DNA from: Armatimonadetes bacterium UBA5352
GTDB taxonomy: Bacteria > Armatimonadota > Zipacnadia > Zipacnadales > UBA5352
NCBI GenBank assembly: GCA_002411015.1
Contig: DHPY01000087.1
Location: 29,399-93,398 of the forward strand
Reading direction: 5' to 3'
Length of the DNA: 64,000 nt
Below the pieces are notes generated by a model that did not search any database, was not told where the DNA came from, and was given only the letters and a program-made list of their open reading frames with translations. Shown piece after piece: positions 1 to 9,684 of this stretch. The first letter of the stretch is position 1. The number at the start of each line of letters is the position of its first letter. Position numbers and translations under genes: made by a program.

Positions 1-379
1 GCCCGTCCGGCCGGTCCTCCAGCACGACCTCGATGGGCGCTCCCTCCGAGAAGGACAGCTCGATGCGCTCGGCGTTACTGTAGATCTCAGTCAGATCTGA
101 CTGCTCGAGCACGATAGTGTCGATCGTGATGGGCGCGGCGAAGGTCAGTTCGAACCACTGCGGCGGCTGCGCGTTCGCGGCAGTTGCCCAGTGCGTGTTG
201 CTGTTGCCATCAATGGCCATCGGGGGCGGGTACTTGCCATCCGCGGCGCTCGCCGATGAGCTGGCATCGGTCTGTGCGCCGAGCGCGAGGTTCTCCAGAC
301 CGCCGGTGACGGTCGTCTGTGCAGGCAGGACCTTGCACGCAAAGAGTAGGGCGATCGCGACGGTGATGGCGCGCTGCAT
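1..379 (-). CDS. Secreted F5/8 type C (discoidin-like) domain protein, N-terminal fragment
   Basis: The frame is open from an ATG at 379 to the left edge of the window, so only about 126 residues are visible and the C-terminus is missing. A GAGG ribosome site lies 8 bases before the ATG. The N-terminus reads as a signal peptide (MQRAITVAIALLFACKVLPA), so the protein is exported. Residues 28-115 resemble the start of an F5/8 type C carbohydrate-binding domain: a loop with AIDGNSNTHWAT, then QWFELTF and the IDTIVLEQ strand. Such domains usually bind glycans and are often attached to glycosidases. The gene diverges from a heparinase-like gene on the other side of a 173-base spacer, which supports a role in polysaccharide binding. 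The enzyme part, if any, lies outside the window. Confidence 0.75.
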   Translation of the reverse strand, partial: MQRAITVAIALLFACKVLPAQTTVTGGLENLALGAQTDASSSASAADGKYPPPMAIDGNSNTHWATAANAQPPQWFELTFAAPITIDTIVLEQSDLTEIYSNAERIELSFSEGAPIEVVLEDRPDG

Positions 380-552
380 GTGACTCACCTCTCTGAGAAA
401 CGCAGTGCGGGCTAGTTCCTTACCGCGCCGCCCCGCTCCTGCCTGCTCCGCACATAGATGGAGGAGAATGCGGTCCCGAGCATGAATCTGTCTCAGGCGG
501 TGCGTTCGCTGGCACCGCAGCACTGACTAAAGATCGCGCCGGAGGATCCACA

Positions 553-3500
553 ATGCGTCTTAGCGCAATCGCGTCTGCTATCGTCTTCGTCGCCCTCACC
601 TGCGGAGGTATGTTCATGTCAGATGCCTGTGCCGCGCCACGTGAAGCCGATCTGGCTCTTCTCCGGACGCTCGAGATTGCGCCGGACCAACTCAAGTCGC
701 TCAGCATCAACACGCCGCTCGTGGAGAACGGGCAGCCGGTCGCCACGATCTGCCACGCCGATGACCCTGCGTGGCGGGAGGCGGCCGTGGCCGTGCAGAC
801 GGCCATACGCAACGCGACGGGAGCGGAGTTGCCGCTCGTGACCGACACCGCCATCAGCGACGAGGACGCCTTCGGGCAGAGCCTGATCCTGCTCGGGCAC
901 CTCGACAACAACCGCCACGTCGCCCGCCTCTACCACAACTTCTTCGTCTGCCTCGATACCGGCTATGCGGGCGAGGAGGGCTACGTGATCCGGTCGGTCC
1001 ATGATCCGTGGGGGCGCGGTTTCAACGCGATCCTCGTCGGTGGCAGCACCGCCGCGGGCACCGCGAAGGCGGCCGAGGCCTTCGCGGGGATCGTCGCCGA
1101 CGCAGCGCGCGGGAACTCCCTCACCCTCGGCCGCCAGATGGTGCTGGAGATCGGCGCGAGGGACTTCCTGACCGACGAGGCGCGCGATATCGCGATCGAG
1201 CAGGGGCGCGCTACGCTCATGGCTCCGGGGGAGGGCCGCTCGGGCGTCTCGCGCCTCACCGGCCACGGGATCGCCTACCACCGCACCGGTGACCCGAATC
1301 GCGGCGAGGTCTACCGCGCGATGATGCACGCGCTGATCGAGTACTATGAGACGGATGATTACATCTCGACATCGCCGCTGTCGCGCTACGACCGGGACTT
1401 CCGCGATGCCTGGACCTATGAGGTCGGCGTGCTCTGGGATCTGCTGGAGGAGTCGCCTATCTTCAGCGACGAGGAGCGCGTGGCGTTCACGAACGTGGTC
1501 ATCCGGCTGATGCTCGAGTGCGACCTCTATCAGGGCTACGAGAGCAGTGTGGAGATGTGGCGGCAGAACACGAACGTGCCGCACAACCACAACACGTTCC
1601 CGGCCCTGGGCGCTTACTTCATTGGGGAATACGCGCTGCGCCACTACCCCGAGCAGCAGGCCCTCGCCAACCGCGCGGGGATGTGGCTGGACGTGGCCGA
1701 GGGCGTCTTCCGCGGCCTGAAGCACTCCTCCAAGCCGCTCGAGGATGCCGCCGGCTACCTCTGGCTGCCGCTGCATCACGTCATGACCTACTCCCTCGCC
1801 ACCGGCGACACCACGTGGTTCGATGAGGGTCATGGGCTTGAGGCCGCACAGATCGCTCTGATGACGATGGACAACGCGGGCAACCAGGCGGGATACGGCG
1901 ACACCTCCGCACTCACGGGCTCCTCCGGGATCGCCGCTGCCACCTTCAAGATCGCGTGGTACCATCGCGACCCGAAGGTCCTGTGGATCACCGAACTCGC
2001 CGGCGGCACGGGCGGCTCACCGTTTGGCCAGAGCTACCATGTGAACTTCGCCCAGGAGCCTCCTACCGAGCAGATCGGCCTGACGGTCGCTCCGCTGCCC
2101 CCGGCCGCCTACAACGAGGGCATCGACTCCTCCTCCTACCCAGCCGAGCGGCAGGTGCCATTGGAGAACAGCTTCAACAAAGCCGCCTTCCGTGCCGGGC
2201 TCGAGCGCGATGGCGCATACATGCTGCTCGACGGCTTCGGCCGCGGCAACCATATGCACTGGGATGTCAACGCGATCCTCGGCTACACCGATGGCGGCGA
2301 GCCGCTGCTGGTGGATGCCGAATACATCCTTAACGCGCCGAAGTACCACAACTCGATGGTCATCATCCGCGACGGCCAGAGCGAGGACGCGCCCGCGCTG
2401 GCGGAGCTTGTGCATGCCGATGAGCTGCAGAGCGTGAACTTCACGCAGACGCGCGTCCCGCAGTACAACGAGGCAGAGTGGACCCGCAGCATCATCTGGC
2501 GGCCGAATGACTATGTGCTGGTGACCGACCAGATCGAGGCGCTGGAGAATGCCGACTTCACGCTGCGCTGCTGCTGGCGGCCATGGGGCGAGGCCAAGCT
2601 CGAGGACGGCGTCTGCCGCGTCAGCCACCGGCCGATGGAGCTGCAGGTGCGCAACCTCGATGGCGCGCCCTCGATGATCGAGGAGATGAAGATCGCGGCG
2701 AACATGCCGATCAGCCGCGTCTCACAGCAGATCAGCCAGCCGATGGCCGCCGGCGACAGCTACACCTTCGCGAATCTGATCGCCTCCAACGCGACCGAGG
2801 AGCCGCGCGAGGTGACGGCGCGACGCGTGGCAGAGGGCCTGTTCGTGGTTGAGCGGCCTGAGGGCGCGGAGGTCGTCGCGCTCGGCCCCGAGGGCCTCGC
2901 CGCTGCGGGCATCGAGGGCGACGCCCCGCTCGTCATCATCGGTGAGGACCTGCTCGTGACCACCGGCGCGACCTCGCTCTCGCCGGCGGCCTGTGAGCTG
3001 GCGGAGCTTCCCGCGGCTGCGGCCCAGGCGCGCGAGCGCGTGCTCGCGATGCCGGCTGCAACGGCGACTGCCGCCACTGACGGTGTGCAGGCGCCTCAGC
3101 TTGCGCGAGCATGGGAGGGCGGGGGCTTCGACGCGCCCCTGCAGGCACTGCCTGTGGCGGCAGTCTCGGCCGACAGAGAGCCCGGCGGAAGCCTCGGTCC
3201 GATCGAGAAGCTGGTTGACGGCCTCTACTCCAACTCGGGCGCCTCAGTCCAGTGGGCACCAGGCGTCACTCCGACGATCACGCTCGAGCTTGCGGATGAG
3301 ACCTTTGTGAGCGATGTGGAGTTGCGCGACTGGAGTCCGATGAACGAGGCCTGGCAGATGGCGAGCCGCCGGGTGCAGGTCTCCAGCGATGGCTTCGCCA
3401 ACGACATCCGCGATCTCGGCGCGGTCTTCGCGGAAAGCGGCACCCAGCGCTGGGGGAACAACGTAAACGCGATCTGGACCGCGCCGATCAACCAGCGCGC

Positions 3501-4632
3501 GCGGCAGATCAGGCTGATCCTCCAGCCCGCGGATGTGCCCGACGCGCGCGTCTACGTCGCAGAGACGACGGTCCATGGCAACCGCCCGGCCGCCGCTCCG
3601 AAGATCACCGCGGTCACCAGCGGCCACCTCGCCGGCGGTGACGCGCTATCCGTGATCGCCGGCTCTGAAGCGGGGCAGATCAGGGCCTTCGACACGGCCG
3701 GTGAGGTACTGTGGTCGGCGAAGACCAACAGCGGTGCTCGGATCAACGCGCTTGCATGCGCGGACATCAATGGCGATGGCCGCGATGAGGTCATCTACGG
3801 CGAGAACGCAGCCCGGCTGGGCCTGCTCAGCGCGGACGGCGAGCCCATCTGGGAGGTCATCCCGCCGATGTACCGCGGGATCGCCTCTGACGCGATGAAC
3901 ATCACGCCGTCCGACCTCGATGGCGACGGGCGCCCGGAGATCGTCGTGGGCCTGCGAAGCTGGCAGTACGCCGCCTTCGACGCGGAGGGCGAGGTCCTCT
4001 GGACGAGCGTCATCTACGCCCATCCCGCCACCGTCAGCGTCGCCGATGATTTCGATGGCGATGGCCGGCCGGAGTTCGTCGGCGGCAATCAGTACTACCG
4101 GCTCAACGTGATAGACACCGACGGCACCATGCTCTACCAGGCCGACCGCTTCGGACCAGAGCAGTCTGCGGTCGCCTCCGCCGACGCCGATGGCGATGGG
4201 CTGCCCGACATCATCATGGGCACCGACCAGGGCGAACTGATCTGCTTCAAGGGCACAAACGGCACGCGCCTGTGGACGAAGAACGTCGGCGACCGGGTCA
4301 CGCGCATCGTGCCCGCCGACATTGATGGCGACGGTGCCGAGGAGATCGTCTGCGCCGCGGAGAGCGCGAACGTCTACGCCTTCCAGCCCGACGGCGAACT
4401 CGCGTGGCGGACGACGCTCCCGGGCGGCGTGAGCGACCTGCTGCTGCTGCCGGGCGATGAGCCGCGCTTCGCGGCGGCCGCGGGCTCGGCAGGCGTGCTC
4501 CTGCTCAACGCCGACGGGCAGATCATCGGCGCGGGCGAGACCGGCGAGCGCACACTGGCGCTGGCGCAACTCGACGGTCGCGTCGCCGTCGTGCTGCAGG
4601 GCGGGCAGATCGTGAGCTTCGACCTGGACTAG
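553..4632 (+). CDS. Large secreted heparinase II/III-like protein with FG-GAP/VCBS propeller
   Basis: A 1359-residue exported protein. A GGAGG site precedes the ATG, and residues 1-28 form a signal peptide ending SDACAA. Residues about 190-450 look like the alpha-helical toroid of heparinase/alginate-lyase-type polysaccharide lyases (NTNVPHNHNTFPALGAYF; SKPLEDAAGYLWLPLHH). Residues about 540-700 look like the heparinase II/III beta-sandwich (RAGLERDGAYMLLDGFGRGN, then HWDVNAI). Residues about 880-1015 resemble an F5/8-type binding domain (TLELADETFVSDVELRDW). The C-terminus has five calcium-loop repeats of FG-GAP/VCBS type near residues 1070, 1121, 1166, 1211 and 1255 (DINGDGRDE, DLDGDGRPE, DFDGDGRPE, DADGDGLPD, DIDGDGAEE), mixed with PQQ-propeller-like strands. 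It probably cleaves an acidic polysaccharide outside the cytoplasm. The substrate cannot be read from the sequence. A second heparinase-like gene follows 36 bases downstream. Confidence 0.8.
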   Translation: MRLSAIASAIVFVALTCGGMFMSDACAAPREADLALLRTLEIAPDQLKSLSINTPLVENGQPVATICHADDPAWREAAVAVQTAIRNATGAELPLVTDTAISDEDAFGQSLILLGHLDNNRHVARLYHNFFVCLDTGYAGEEGYVIRSVHDPWGRGFNAILVGGSTAAGTAKAAEAFAGIVADAARGNSLTLGRQMVLEIGARDFLTDEARDIAIEQGRATLMAPGEGRSGVSRLTGHGIAYHRTGDPNRGEVYRAMMHALIEYYETDDYISTSPLSRYDRDFRDAWTYEVGVLWDLLEESPIFSDEERVAFTNVVIRLMLECDLYQGYESSVEMWRQNTNVPHNHNTFPALGAYFIGEYALRHYPEQQALANRAGMWLDVAEGVFRGLKHSSKPLEDAAGYLWLPLHHVMTYSLATGDTTWFDEGHGLEAAQIALMTMDNAGNQAGYGDTSALTGSSGIAAATFKIAWYHRDPKVLWITELAGGTGGSPFGQSYHVNFAQEPPTEQIGLTVAPLPPAAYNEGIDSSSYPAERQVPLENSFNKAAFRAGLERDGAYMLLDGFGRGNHMHWDVNAILGYTDGGEPLLVDAEYILNAPKYHNSMVIIRDGQSEDAPALAELVHADELQSVNFTQTRVPQYNEAEWTRSIIWRPNDYVLVTDQIEALENADFTLRCCWRPWGEAKLEDGVCRVSHRPMELQVRNLDGAPSMIEEMKIAANMPISRVSQQISQPMAAGDSYTFANLIASNATEEPREVTARRVAEGLFVVERPEGAEVVALGPEGLAAAGIEGDAPLVIIGEDLLVTTGATSLSPAACELAELPAAAAQARERVLAMPAATATAATDGVQAPQLARAWEGGGFDAPLQALPVAAVSADREPGGSLGPIEKLVDGLYSNSGASVQWAPGVTPTITLELADETFVSDVELRDWSPMNEAWQMASRRVQVSSDGFANDIRDLGAVFAESGTQRWGNNVNAIWTAPINQRARQIRLILQPADVPDARVYVAETTVHGNRPAAAPKITAVTSGHLAGGDALSVIAGSEAGQIRAFDTAGEVLWSAKTNSGARINALACADINGDGRDEVIYGENAARLGLLSADGEPIWEVIPPMYRGIASDAMNITPSDLDGDGRPEIVVGLRSWQYAAFDAEGEVLWTSVIYAHPATVSVADDFDGDGRPEFVGGNQYYRLNVIDTDGTMLYQADRFGPEQSAVASADADGDGLPDIIMGTDQGELICFKGTNGTRLWTKNVGDRVTRIVPADIDGDGAEEIVCAAESANVYAFQPDGELAWRTTLPGGVSDLLLLPGDEPRFAAAAGSAGVLLLNADGQIIGAGETGERTLALAQLDGRVAVVLQGGQIVSFDLD

Positions 4633-4668
4633 CGCGAACGAGCCGGACCGGATCGTCTGGAGGCTATC

Positions 4669-7065
4669 ATGCTTCGACTGCTGCTGATGGTGATGGCGGT
4701 GATTACGATGGCTGCCGCGGCGCATGCGCAGGCTCCTGCGTTCAACGACACTCCGGCGGCGGCGAATGAGTGGGGCTTCCGGCCGGCCGATGGCTCAGTA
4801 TCGGCGACGAACCCGCCGGGCTTCTCCTGGCGGCCGCAGGAGGGTGCGCGCGCCTATGCGCTGGAGGTCGCGCGCGATGAGGCCTTCCGCGACATCGTTT
4901 ACGAGGCGCAGGGCATCGAGATGAGCGTGCACTGCCCGCCGCTGATCCTCCCGGCGGAGCGTCTGGTCTGGCGCGTGGCCTTTGTCGGCGAGGGCGGGCG
5001 CTCGCAGTGGAGCGAGGTGCGCTCGTTCACGATCACTGACGACGCGGTGCGCTTCCCGATGCCGGAGTTCGGTGAGCTGATCTCGCGCGTGCCGGACGCT
5101 CACCCGCGTCTCTTCCTGCGGCCGGAGGACCTGCCGCGGCTGCGGGAGCTTGCGCAGGGCGCGCTGAAGCCGCAGTACGACGCGCTGGTCGCGCAGTGCG
5201 AGAAGATCATGGCCGACCCGCCACCGACCGCGGAGCCGGAGAAGTATCCGGAAGACATGGAGCGTCTCTCGGAGGAGTGGCGGGTGCTGTGGTGGGGCAA
5301 CCGCACCTACACGATCGCGGTGCTCGATTCGGCCGCGACTCTTGCCTTCACGCGGCTTCTGGGCGGCGACGAGGCCTACGGGCAGAAGGCCCGGGAGTTG
5401 CTGATGGCCGCCGCGGAGTGGGACCCGAAGGGCGCTACCGGCTACCGCTACAACGACGAGGCCGGGATGCCCTACAACTACTACTTCTCGCGCACCTACA
5501 CCTTCGTGAGCGATCTGCTCACCGAGGAGGAGCGCGAGAAGTGCCGCGAGGTCATGAAGATCCGCGGCGACGAGATGTACGCGCACCTCTACCCGCGGCA
5601 CCTCTGGCAGCCCTACGCCAGCCACTCCAATCGCGCATGGCACTTCCTCGGCGAGATCGCTCTCGCGTTCATGGGTGAGATCGAGGGGCCCGAGGAGTGG
5701 CTGTGGTTTGTCGAGAACGTCTTCTTCAGCGTCTACCCCGTCTGGTCGGACGACGATGGCGGCTGGCACGAGGGCTCTGCCTACTGGTCCAGCTACCTCA
5801 CCCGGTTCACCTGGTGGGCGGATATCCAGCGTGTGGCGCTCGGCATTGACGCCTACCGCAAGCCGTTCTTCGCGAACGCCGGCGACTTCGCGGTCTACCT
5901 GCTGCCGCCGAACGTCCCGCACGGCGGCTTCGGCGACCTCGCAAGCGGCCAGACCGCATCGGGCAATCGCGGCCTGGTGACGATCTTCGCCACTCAGGCG
6001 CAGAACGGCCACTGGGCCGATTGGGTCGAACGCGCGGGTGGCCCGGTCGCCACCGGCGGCTACGTCGGCTTCATCCGCGGCGCGATGCCGGAGGTCGAGC
6101 CACGCTCGATCAAGGAACTCCCGACGTCCAAGCTCCTCCGCGGAACCGGCCTCGCGCTGCTGCACACCGACCTGACCGACTCGCGCAATGACGTGCAGAT
6201 CGAGTTCAAGTCGAGCCCCTTCGGCACACAGAGTCACGGCTACGAGTCGCAGAACGCGTTCATGCTCTTCGCGTACGGTGAGGATCTGCTGATCAACACC
6301 GGCTACCGGGATATCTACGGCAGCGATCACCACAAGAACTGGATGTGGTCCACGCGCTCGGCCAATTCCATAACCGTGAGCGGGCAGAGCCAGATCTCCC
6401 ACAGCGCAGCGGCGAAAGGCGAGATCACGGCTTTCGCGACGAGCGACGAGTTCGACTATGTCGCGGGCGAGGCGGGCGGGGCCTATCCGGACGGGCTGGT
6501 GGATCGGTTCACGCGACATATCCTCTTCGCGAAGCCCGACCTGGTTGTGATCCTTGATGAGCTTGAGACGCCTGAGCCGCAGACCTTCGACTGGTGGCTG
6601 CACTCGCCTGCGGAGATGCGTGTGGGCGGACAGCATGGCATAGAGGTTGCGGTCGGGAACGCGGGCTGCCACGTGAACATGCTTGCGCCGGAGGGGCTGG
6701 CGGTGACGCAGACCAGCAAGTTCGACCCGCCGCCGCGCGAGCGGATCAGGCTGACGCAGTGGCATCTGACCGCAAGCACGACCGAACCCGCGCGCACGAT
6801 GCGCTTCGTGACGGTGCTGCGGCCGCACCGGGCGGAGGACGAGCCGCCGGTTGAGGCCGAGTGCGAGCTTACCGACGACTACTGCGCGGTGCGCGCGGCG
6901 GTGGATGGCGGCGAGGTCGTTACGCTCTGGCGCTTCGGTGAGGGCGAGGTCTCCGCGATGGGCCTGACCACCGATGGCGACGTGGCTTCGATGCGCATCG
7001 GCGAGGGTGGGCAGCCCGGCGCCTGCATGGTCTCCGGCGGCACGCGGGTGGAGTTCGGGGGGTAG
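4669..7065 (+). CDS. Secreted heparinase II/III family protein (DUF4962 type)
   Basis: A 798-residue exported protein. A GGAGG site sits 5 bases before the ATG, and residues 1-22 form a signal peptide ending AHAQA. Residues about 25-130 form a fibronectin-like N-terminal part (NPPGFSWRPQEGARAYALEV). Residues about 140-420 match the helical DUF4962 region seen in Pedobacter-type heparinase II (HPRLFLRPEDLPRLRELA; MPYNYYFSRTYTFVSDLL; WHFLGEIALAFMG). The beta-sandwich begins near residue 500 and includes SHGYESQNAFMLFAYGEDLL and YRDIYGSDHHKNWMW, a His/Tyr-rich stretch expected near a lyase active site. It is co-directional with the preceding heparinase-like gene, and the two probably act on the same acidic polymer. 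Uronic-acid lyase activity is an inference from the fold; the substrate is unknown. Confidence 0.8.
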   Translation: MLRLLLMVMAVITMAAAAHAQAPAFNDTPAAANEWGFRPADGSVSATNPPGFSWRPQEGARAYALEVARDEAFRDIVYEAQGIEMSVHCPPLILPAERLVWRVAFVGEGGRSQWSEVRSFTITDDAVRFPMPEFGELISRVPDAHPRLFLRPEDLPRLRELAQGALKPQYDALVAQCEKIMADPPPTAEPEKYPEDMERLSEEWRVLWWGNRTYTIAVLDSAATLAFTRLLGGDEAYGQKARELLMAAAEWDPKGATGYRYNDEAGMPYNYYFSRTYTFVSDLLTEEEREKCREVMKIRGDEMYAHLYPRHLWQPYASHSNRAWHFLGEIALAFMGEIEGPEEWLWFVENVFFSVYPVWSDDDGGWHEGSAYWSSYLTRFTWWADIQRVALGIDAYRKPFFANAGDFAVYLLPPNVPHGGFGDLASGQTASGNRGLVTIFATQAQNGHWADWVERAGGPVATGGYVGFIRGAMPEVEPRSIKELPTSKLLRGTGLALLHTDLTDSRNDVQIEFKSSPFGTQSHGYESQNAFMLFAYGEDLLINTGYRDIYGSDHHKNWMWSTRSANSITVSGQSQISHSAAAKGEITAFATSDEFDYVAGEAGGAYPDGLVDRFTRHILFAKPDLVVILDELETPEPQTFDWWLHSPAEMRVGGQHGIEVAVGNAGCHVNMLAPEGLAVTQTSKFDPPPRERIRLTQWHLTASTTEPARTMRFVTVLRPHRAEDEPPVEAECELTDDYCAVRAAVDGGEVVTLWRFGEGEVSAMGLTTDGDVASMRIGEGGQPGACMVSGGTRVEFGG

Positions 7066-7092
7066 CTGAACCGCAGGCTCGACGCCGTGTTG

Positions 7093-7120
7093 TTCGTAGC
7101 GACGGGCTTCCAGCCCGTCA
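7093..7120. repeat. Short dispersed hairpin repeat, copy 1 (TTCGTAG-hairpin family)
   Basis: A 28-base unit made of TTCGTAGC followed by a perfect 8-bp hairpin (GACGGGCT, loop TCC, AGCCCGTC, at 7101-7119). The same unit recurs at 22408-22435 and 36979-37006. All three lie between genes and in the same orientation on the plus strand. This copy sits between the heparinase-like gene and the HlyD gene and might also act as a terminator, but there is no T-rich tail. Confidence 0.7.
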
Positions 7121-7153
7121 AGCCGGCGTGCCGCCCATGTACGGGAGGGTCTA

Positions 7154-8737
7154 ATGAAGCGAGTCATCCCTATCATCCTCATCGTGCTGGTCGTCGGTAT
7201 CGTGCTGTGGGTTGTGCTGCGCGATGACGGGCAGCCCGACGACCGCCTGCTGCTGTCGGGGACGATCGAGGCGGAGACCACCGAGGTCGGATCGGAGATT
7301 GCCGGGCGTGTCATCGAGGTCTCTGTGCGACGCGGCGACCTGCTGCAGATCGGCGACCTGATTGCTGAACTCTCGACCGACCTCGGCGAGACGCGCCTCT
7401 CCCAGGCGCAGGCCGCCAGCGAGGCCGCGCGCGGCGTCGAGGAGCAGTCGCGCGTGGCGACCGCGGTGCAGGAGGATGTCTCTGCGGCGCAGGTTGCGCA
7501 GGCGCAGCGGACGCTCGCGACGGCGGAGGCGCGGCTGGCAGACCTCCTCGCCGGCACCCGGCCGGAGACCGTCAGCGAGGCAGAGGCGGGCGTGCGGCAG
7601 GCTGAGGCCGCCGTGCGCGCCGCTCGCGAGCAGCTTTCGAAGGCCCGGCAGGGGCCGCGCGAGCAGGAGATCGCCCAGGCGCGCGCCGCCGTCGAGCAGG
7701 CCGACGAGGCCGCCAACGCCGCACGCGCGCGGCTCGATGAGCTGCGCGAGGGCACCCGGAGCCAGGATGTTGAGCAGGCGCGCGCGGCACTGACCTCCGC
7801 CAAGGCCCAGGCGGCGAAGGCTGAGGCCGACGCTGCGCGGATGCGGTCGCTGCACGCGCAGGGCGTCGTCTCCACCGACCGGCTTGAGCAGGCGGAGACC
7901 GCGGCGGCGACGGCGCGCCAGGCCGCGCGATCAGCGCAGGCGGCGCTGGACCGGGCGCTGGAGGGCCCAAGGCAGCAGACGATCCGTGCGGCTGAGGCGG
8001 CGCGCTCCCAGGCCCAGGCGGCCCGGCGGCAGGCGCAGGAGCAACTCAACCTGCTGCTGGCGGGCACACGGCCCGAGGACGTGCGCGCGGCGGAGGCCGG
8101 GGTCGAGCAGGCTGAGGGGCAGGTGGCGGCCGCGCGAGCTCGGCTGGCGGCGCTGCGCAGCGGCGCGACCGGTGAGCAGATCCGCGTGGCGCGGCGGCAG
8201 GTGGACGAGGCGCGGGCGGCGGTGGAGGTCGCCCGGAGCCGGGCGCGCGAGGTCGAGGTTGCGCGCGAACAGACCAGGGTCGCGGCCAGCCAGGCCGAGG
8301 GGGCCGAGGCCGCTGCGGAGGAAGCAGCCGTGGCGCTCGGCAAGCACGTGGTCGCCGCGCCATCGGCGGGCATCGTGGACAGCGTGAATGCGCGCGAGGG
8401 CGAGGTCGTCTCGCCGGGCAGCTCGCTCGTCACGCTGATTGCGCCGGAGGACCTGTGGGTGACGGTCTTCGTGCCTGAGCCGGAGATGCCGCGGGTGCGT
8501 GTCGGGCAGCGTGCGACGATCACGGTTGACGGCTACGATCAGGAGTTCGCCGCGACGGTCACGTGGATCGCCGAGCAGGCAGAGTTTACCCCGAAGTACG
8601 TGCTCACCGAGGCGGAGCGGACGCGGCTCGTGTATGAACTGCGGGTGCGGCCGAATGACCCTGACGGGCGCCTGAAGCCGGGTATGCCCGCGGACGTGAC
8701 GATCTTCACCGACGGCGCCTCACCGGAAGCGGACTGA
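7154..8737 (+). CDS. HlyD/YbhG-type membrane fusion protein with very long coiled coil
   Basis: A 527-residue periplasmic adaptor of an ABC exporter. A GGAGG site precedes the ATG, and residues 2-22 are a membrane anchor. Residues about 35-75 are the first half of the lipoyl-like domain (SGTIEAETTEVGSEIAGRVI). The second half follows near residue 395 (VAAPSAGIVDSVNAREGEVV) and leads into the beta-barrel domain (VTVFVPEPEMPRVRVGQRAT). Between them lies an Ala/Arg/Glu-rich coiled-coil hairpin built from about six units of roughly 33 residues, with a consensus like LLAGTRPEdVrAAEAgVeQA. E. coli YbhG has about 330 residues, so this hairpin is unusually long. The gene is followed directly by two ATPases and two permeases, matching the ybhGFSR drug and cation exporter layout. 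Confidence 0.88.
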   Translation: MKRVIPIILIVLVVGIVLWVVLRDDGQPDDRLLLSGTIEAETTEVGSEIAGRVIEVSVRRGDLLQIGDLIAELSTDLGETRLSQAQAASEAARGVEEQSRVATAVQEDVSAAQVAQAQRTLATAEARLADLLAGTRPETVSEAEAGVRQAEAAVRAAREQLSKARQGPREQEIAQARAAVEQADEAANAARARLDELREGTRSQDVEQARAALTSAKAQAAKAEADAARMRSLHAQGVVSTDRLEQAETAAATARQAARSAQAALDRALEGPRQQTIRAAEAARSQAQAARRQAQEQLNLLLAGTRPEDVRAAEAGVEQAEGQVAAARARLAALRSGATGEQIRVARRQVDEARAAVEVARSRAREVEVAREQTRVAASQAEGAEAAAEEAAVALGKHVVAAPSAGIVDSVNAREGEVVSPGSSLVTLIAPEDLWVTVFVPEPEMPRVRVGQRATITVDGYDQEFAATVTWIAEQAEFTPKYVLTEAERTRLVYELRVRPNDPDGRLKPGMPADVTIFTDGASPEAD

Positions 8738-8742
8738 CGCGC

Positions 8743-9684
8743 ATGGCTGAGAGCGCGGTCCGAATCGAGGGACTCCGCAAGCGCTTCGGGGAGATCGTCG
8801 CTGTCGATGACCTCAGCCTGCAGGCGCAGCCGGGGGAGATCTTCGGTTTGGTGGGCTCTGACGGCGCCGGCAAGACCACCACGCTGCGCCTCCTCTGCGG
8901 GCTGCTCAAGCCGGACGCGGGGACGATGGCGGTCGCGGGGGTGGATGTGCTGCGCGAGCCGGAGCAGGCGCGCGGGCGGCTTGGCTACCTCCCGCAGTCG
9001 TTCGGCCTGCACGATGACTTGAGCATCGCGGAGAACATCAGGTACTTCGCCGACCTCTTCTGCCAGGAGATGTCCGAGGTGGCTGAGCGCCGTGATGAAC
9101 TCCTCGCCGCAACGGGCCTGGCGGAGTTCACCGACCGCCTCGCGGGCGATCTCTCCGGCGGCATGAAGCAGAAGGCCGCGCTGATCTGCGCGCTTATCCA
9201 CCGGCCGGAGGTGCTGCTGCTCGACGAGCCCACGCGCGGCGTGGACCCGGTCTCGCGCCGCGACCTCTGGCGGATCGTCTACGGGCTCCCCGCCGAGGGC
9301 GTGACGGTGATAGTCGCCACTCCCGACGCCGACGAGGCCGAGCGCTGCAGCAGGCTGGCGGTGCTCGCCGGCGGCGCCATCGCCGACCTCGGCACAGCAC
9401 AGGAGTTGATCGCGCGGCATACGTCGCGGCTGGTGGAGGTGTCGGTGGCCGATCAGCCGCGCGCGCGGGGTGCGCTGCGGGAACTCCCCGGCGTGGCCGC
9501 GATCTCCAGCCTCGGGGAGAGCCTGCGCGTCAGCCTGACAGTCGATGGCCCGAGCGCCGATGAGCTGGCACAGGTGCTGCGCGAGCGGGAGATCGCGATC
9601 GGCGGCGCCACCGAGGTCGAGCCGCGCCTCGTTGATGCGCTGCTGCTGCTGGAGGCGCGGGCGGCGCGTGATGGCGATGCATGA
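8743..9684 (+). CDS. ABC exporter ATPase, corresponding to the N-terminal half of YbhF
   Basis: A 313-residue cytoplasmic nucleotide-binding subunit. The Walker A motif is [10 protein letters not shown] near residues 37-46; YbhF-N also carries an Asp here instead of the usual Asn. The signature is LSGGMKQK, followed by a Walker B region with [19 protein letters not shown]. The H-loop position reads [10 protein letters not shown], so the switch histidine is missing, as I recall it is in YbhF-N. The C-terminal 85 residues are the regulatory tail common to drug-export ATPases. The gene starts 5 bases after the HlyD stop and overlaps the next ATPase gene. In E. coli the two ATPase domains are one protein; here they are separate, coupled genes. 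Confidence 0.9.
   Translation: MAESAVRIEGLRKRFGEIVAVDDLSLQAQPGEIFGLVGSDGAGKTTTLRLLCGLLKPDAGTMAVAGVDVLREPEQARGRLGYLPQSFGLHDDLSIAENIRYFADLFCQEMSEVAERRDELLAATGLAEFTDRLAGDLSGGMKQKAALICALIHRPEVLLLDEPTRGVDPVSRRDLWRIVYGLPAEGVTVIVATPDADEAERCSRLAVLAGGAIADLGTAQELIARHTSRLVEVSVADQPRARGALRELPGVAAISSLGESLRVSLTVDGPSADELAQVLREREIAIGGATEVEPRLVDALLLLEARAARDGDA

Noticed and set aside
4795..8523. A 1242-codon open frame on the minus strand
   Set aside because: It lies antisense to the heparinase-like and HlyD genes, both of which have clear domains. The antisense product is Arg/Ala/Ser-rich with no domain. Long antisense frames are expected in GC-rich DNA.
9545..9670. Longer start for the second ABC ATPase
   Set aside because: It would overlap the first ATPase by 140 bases with an Arg/Cys-rich leader; 9671 fits the family N-terminus.
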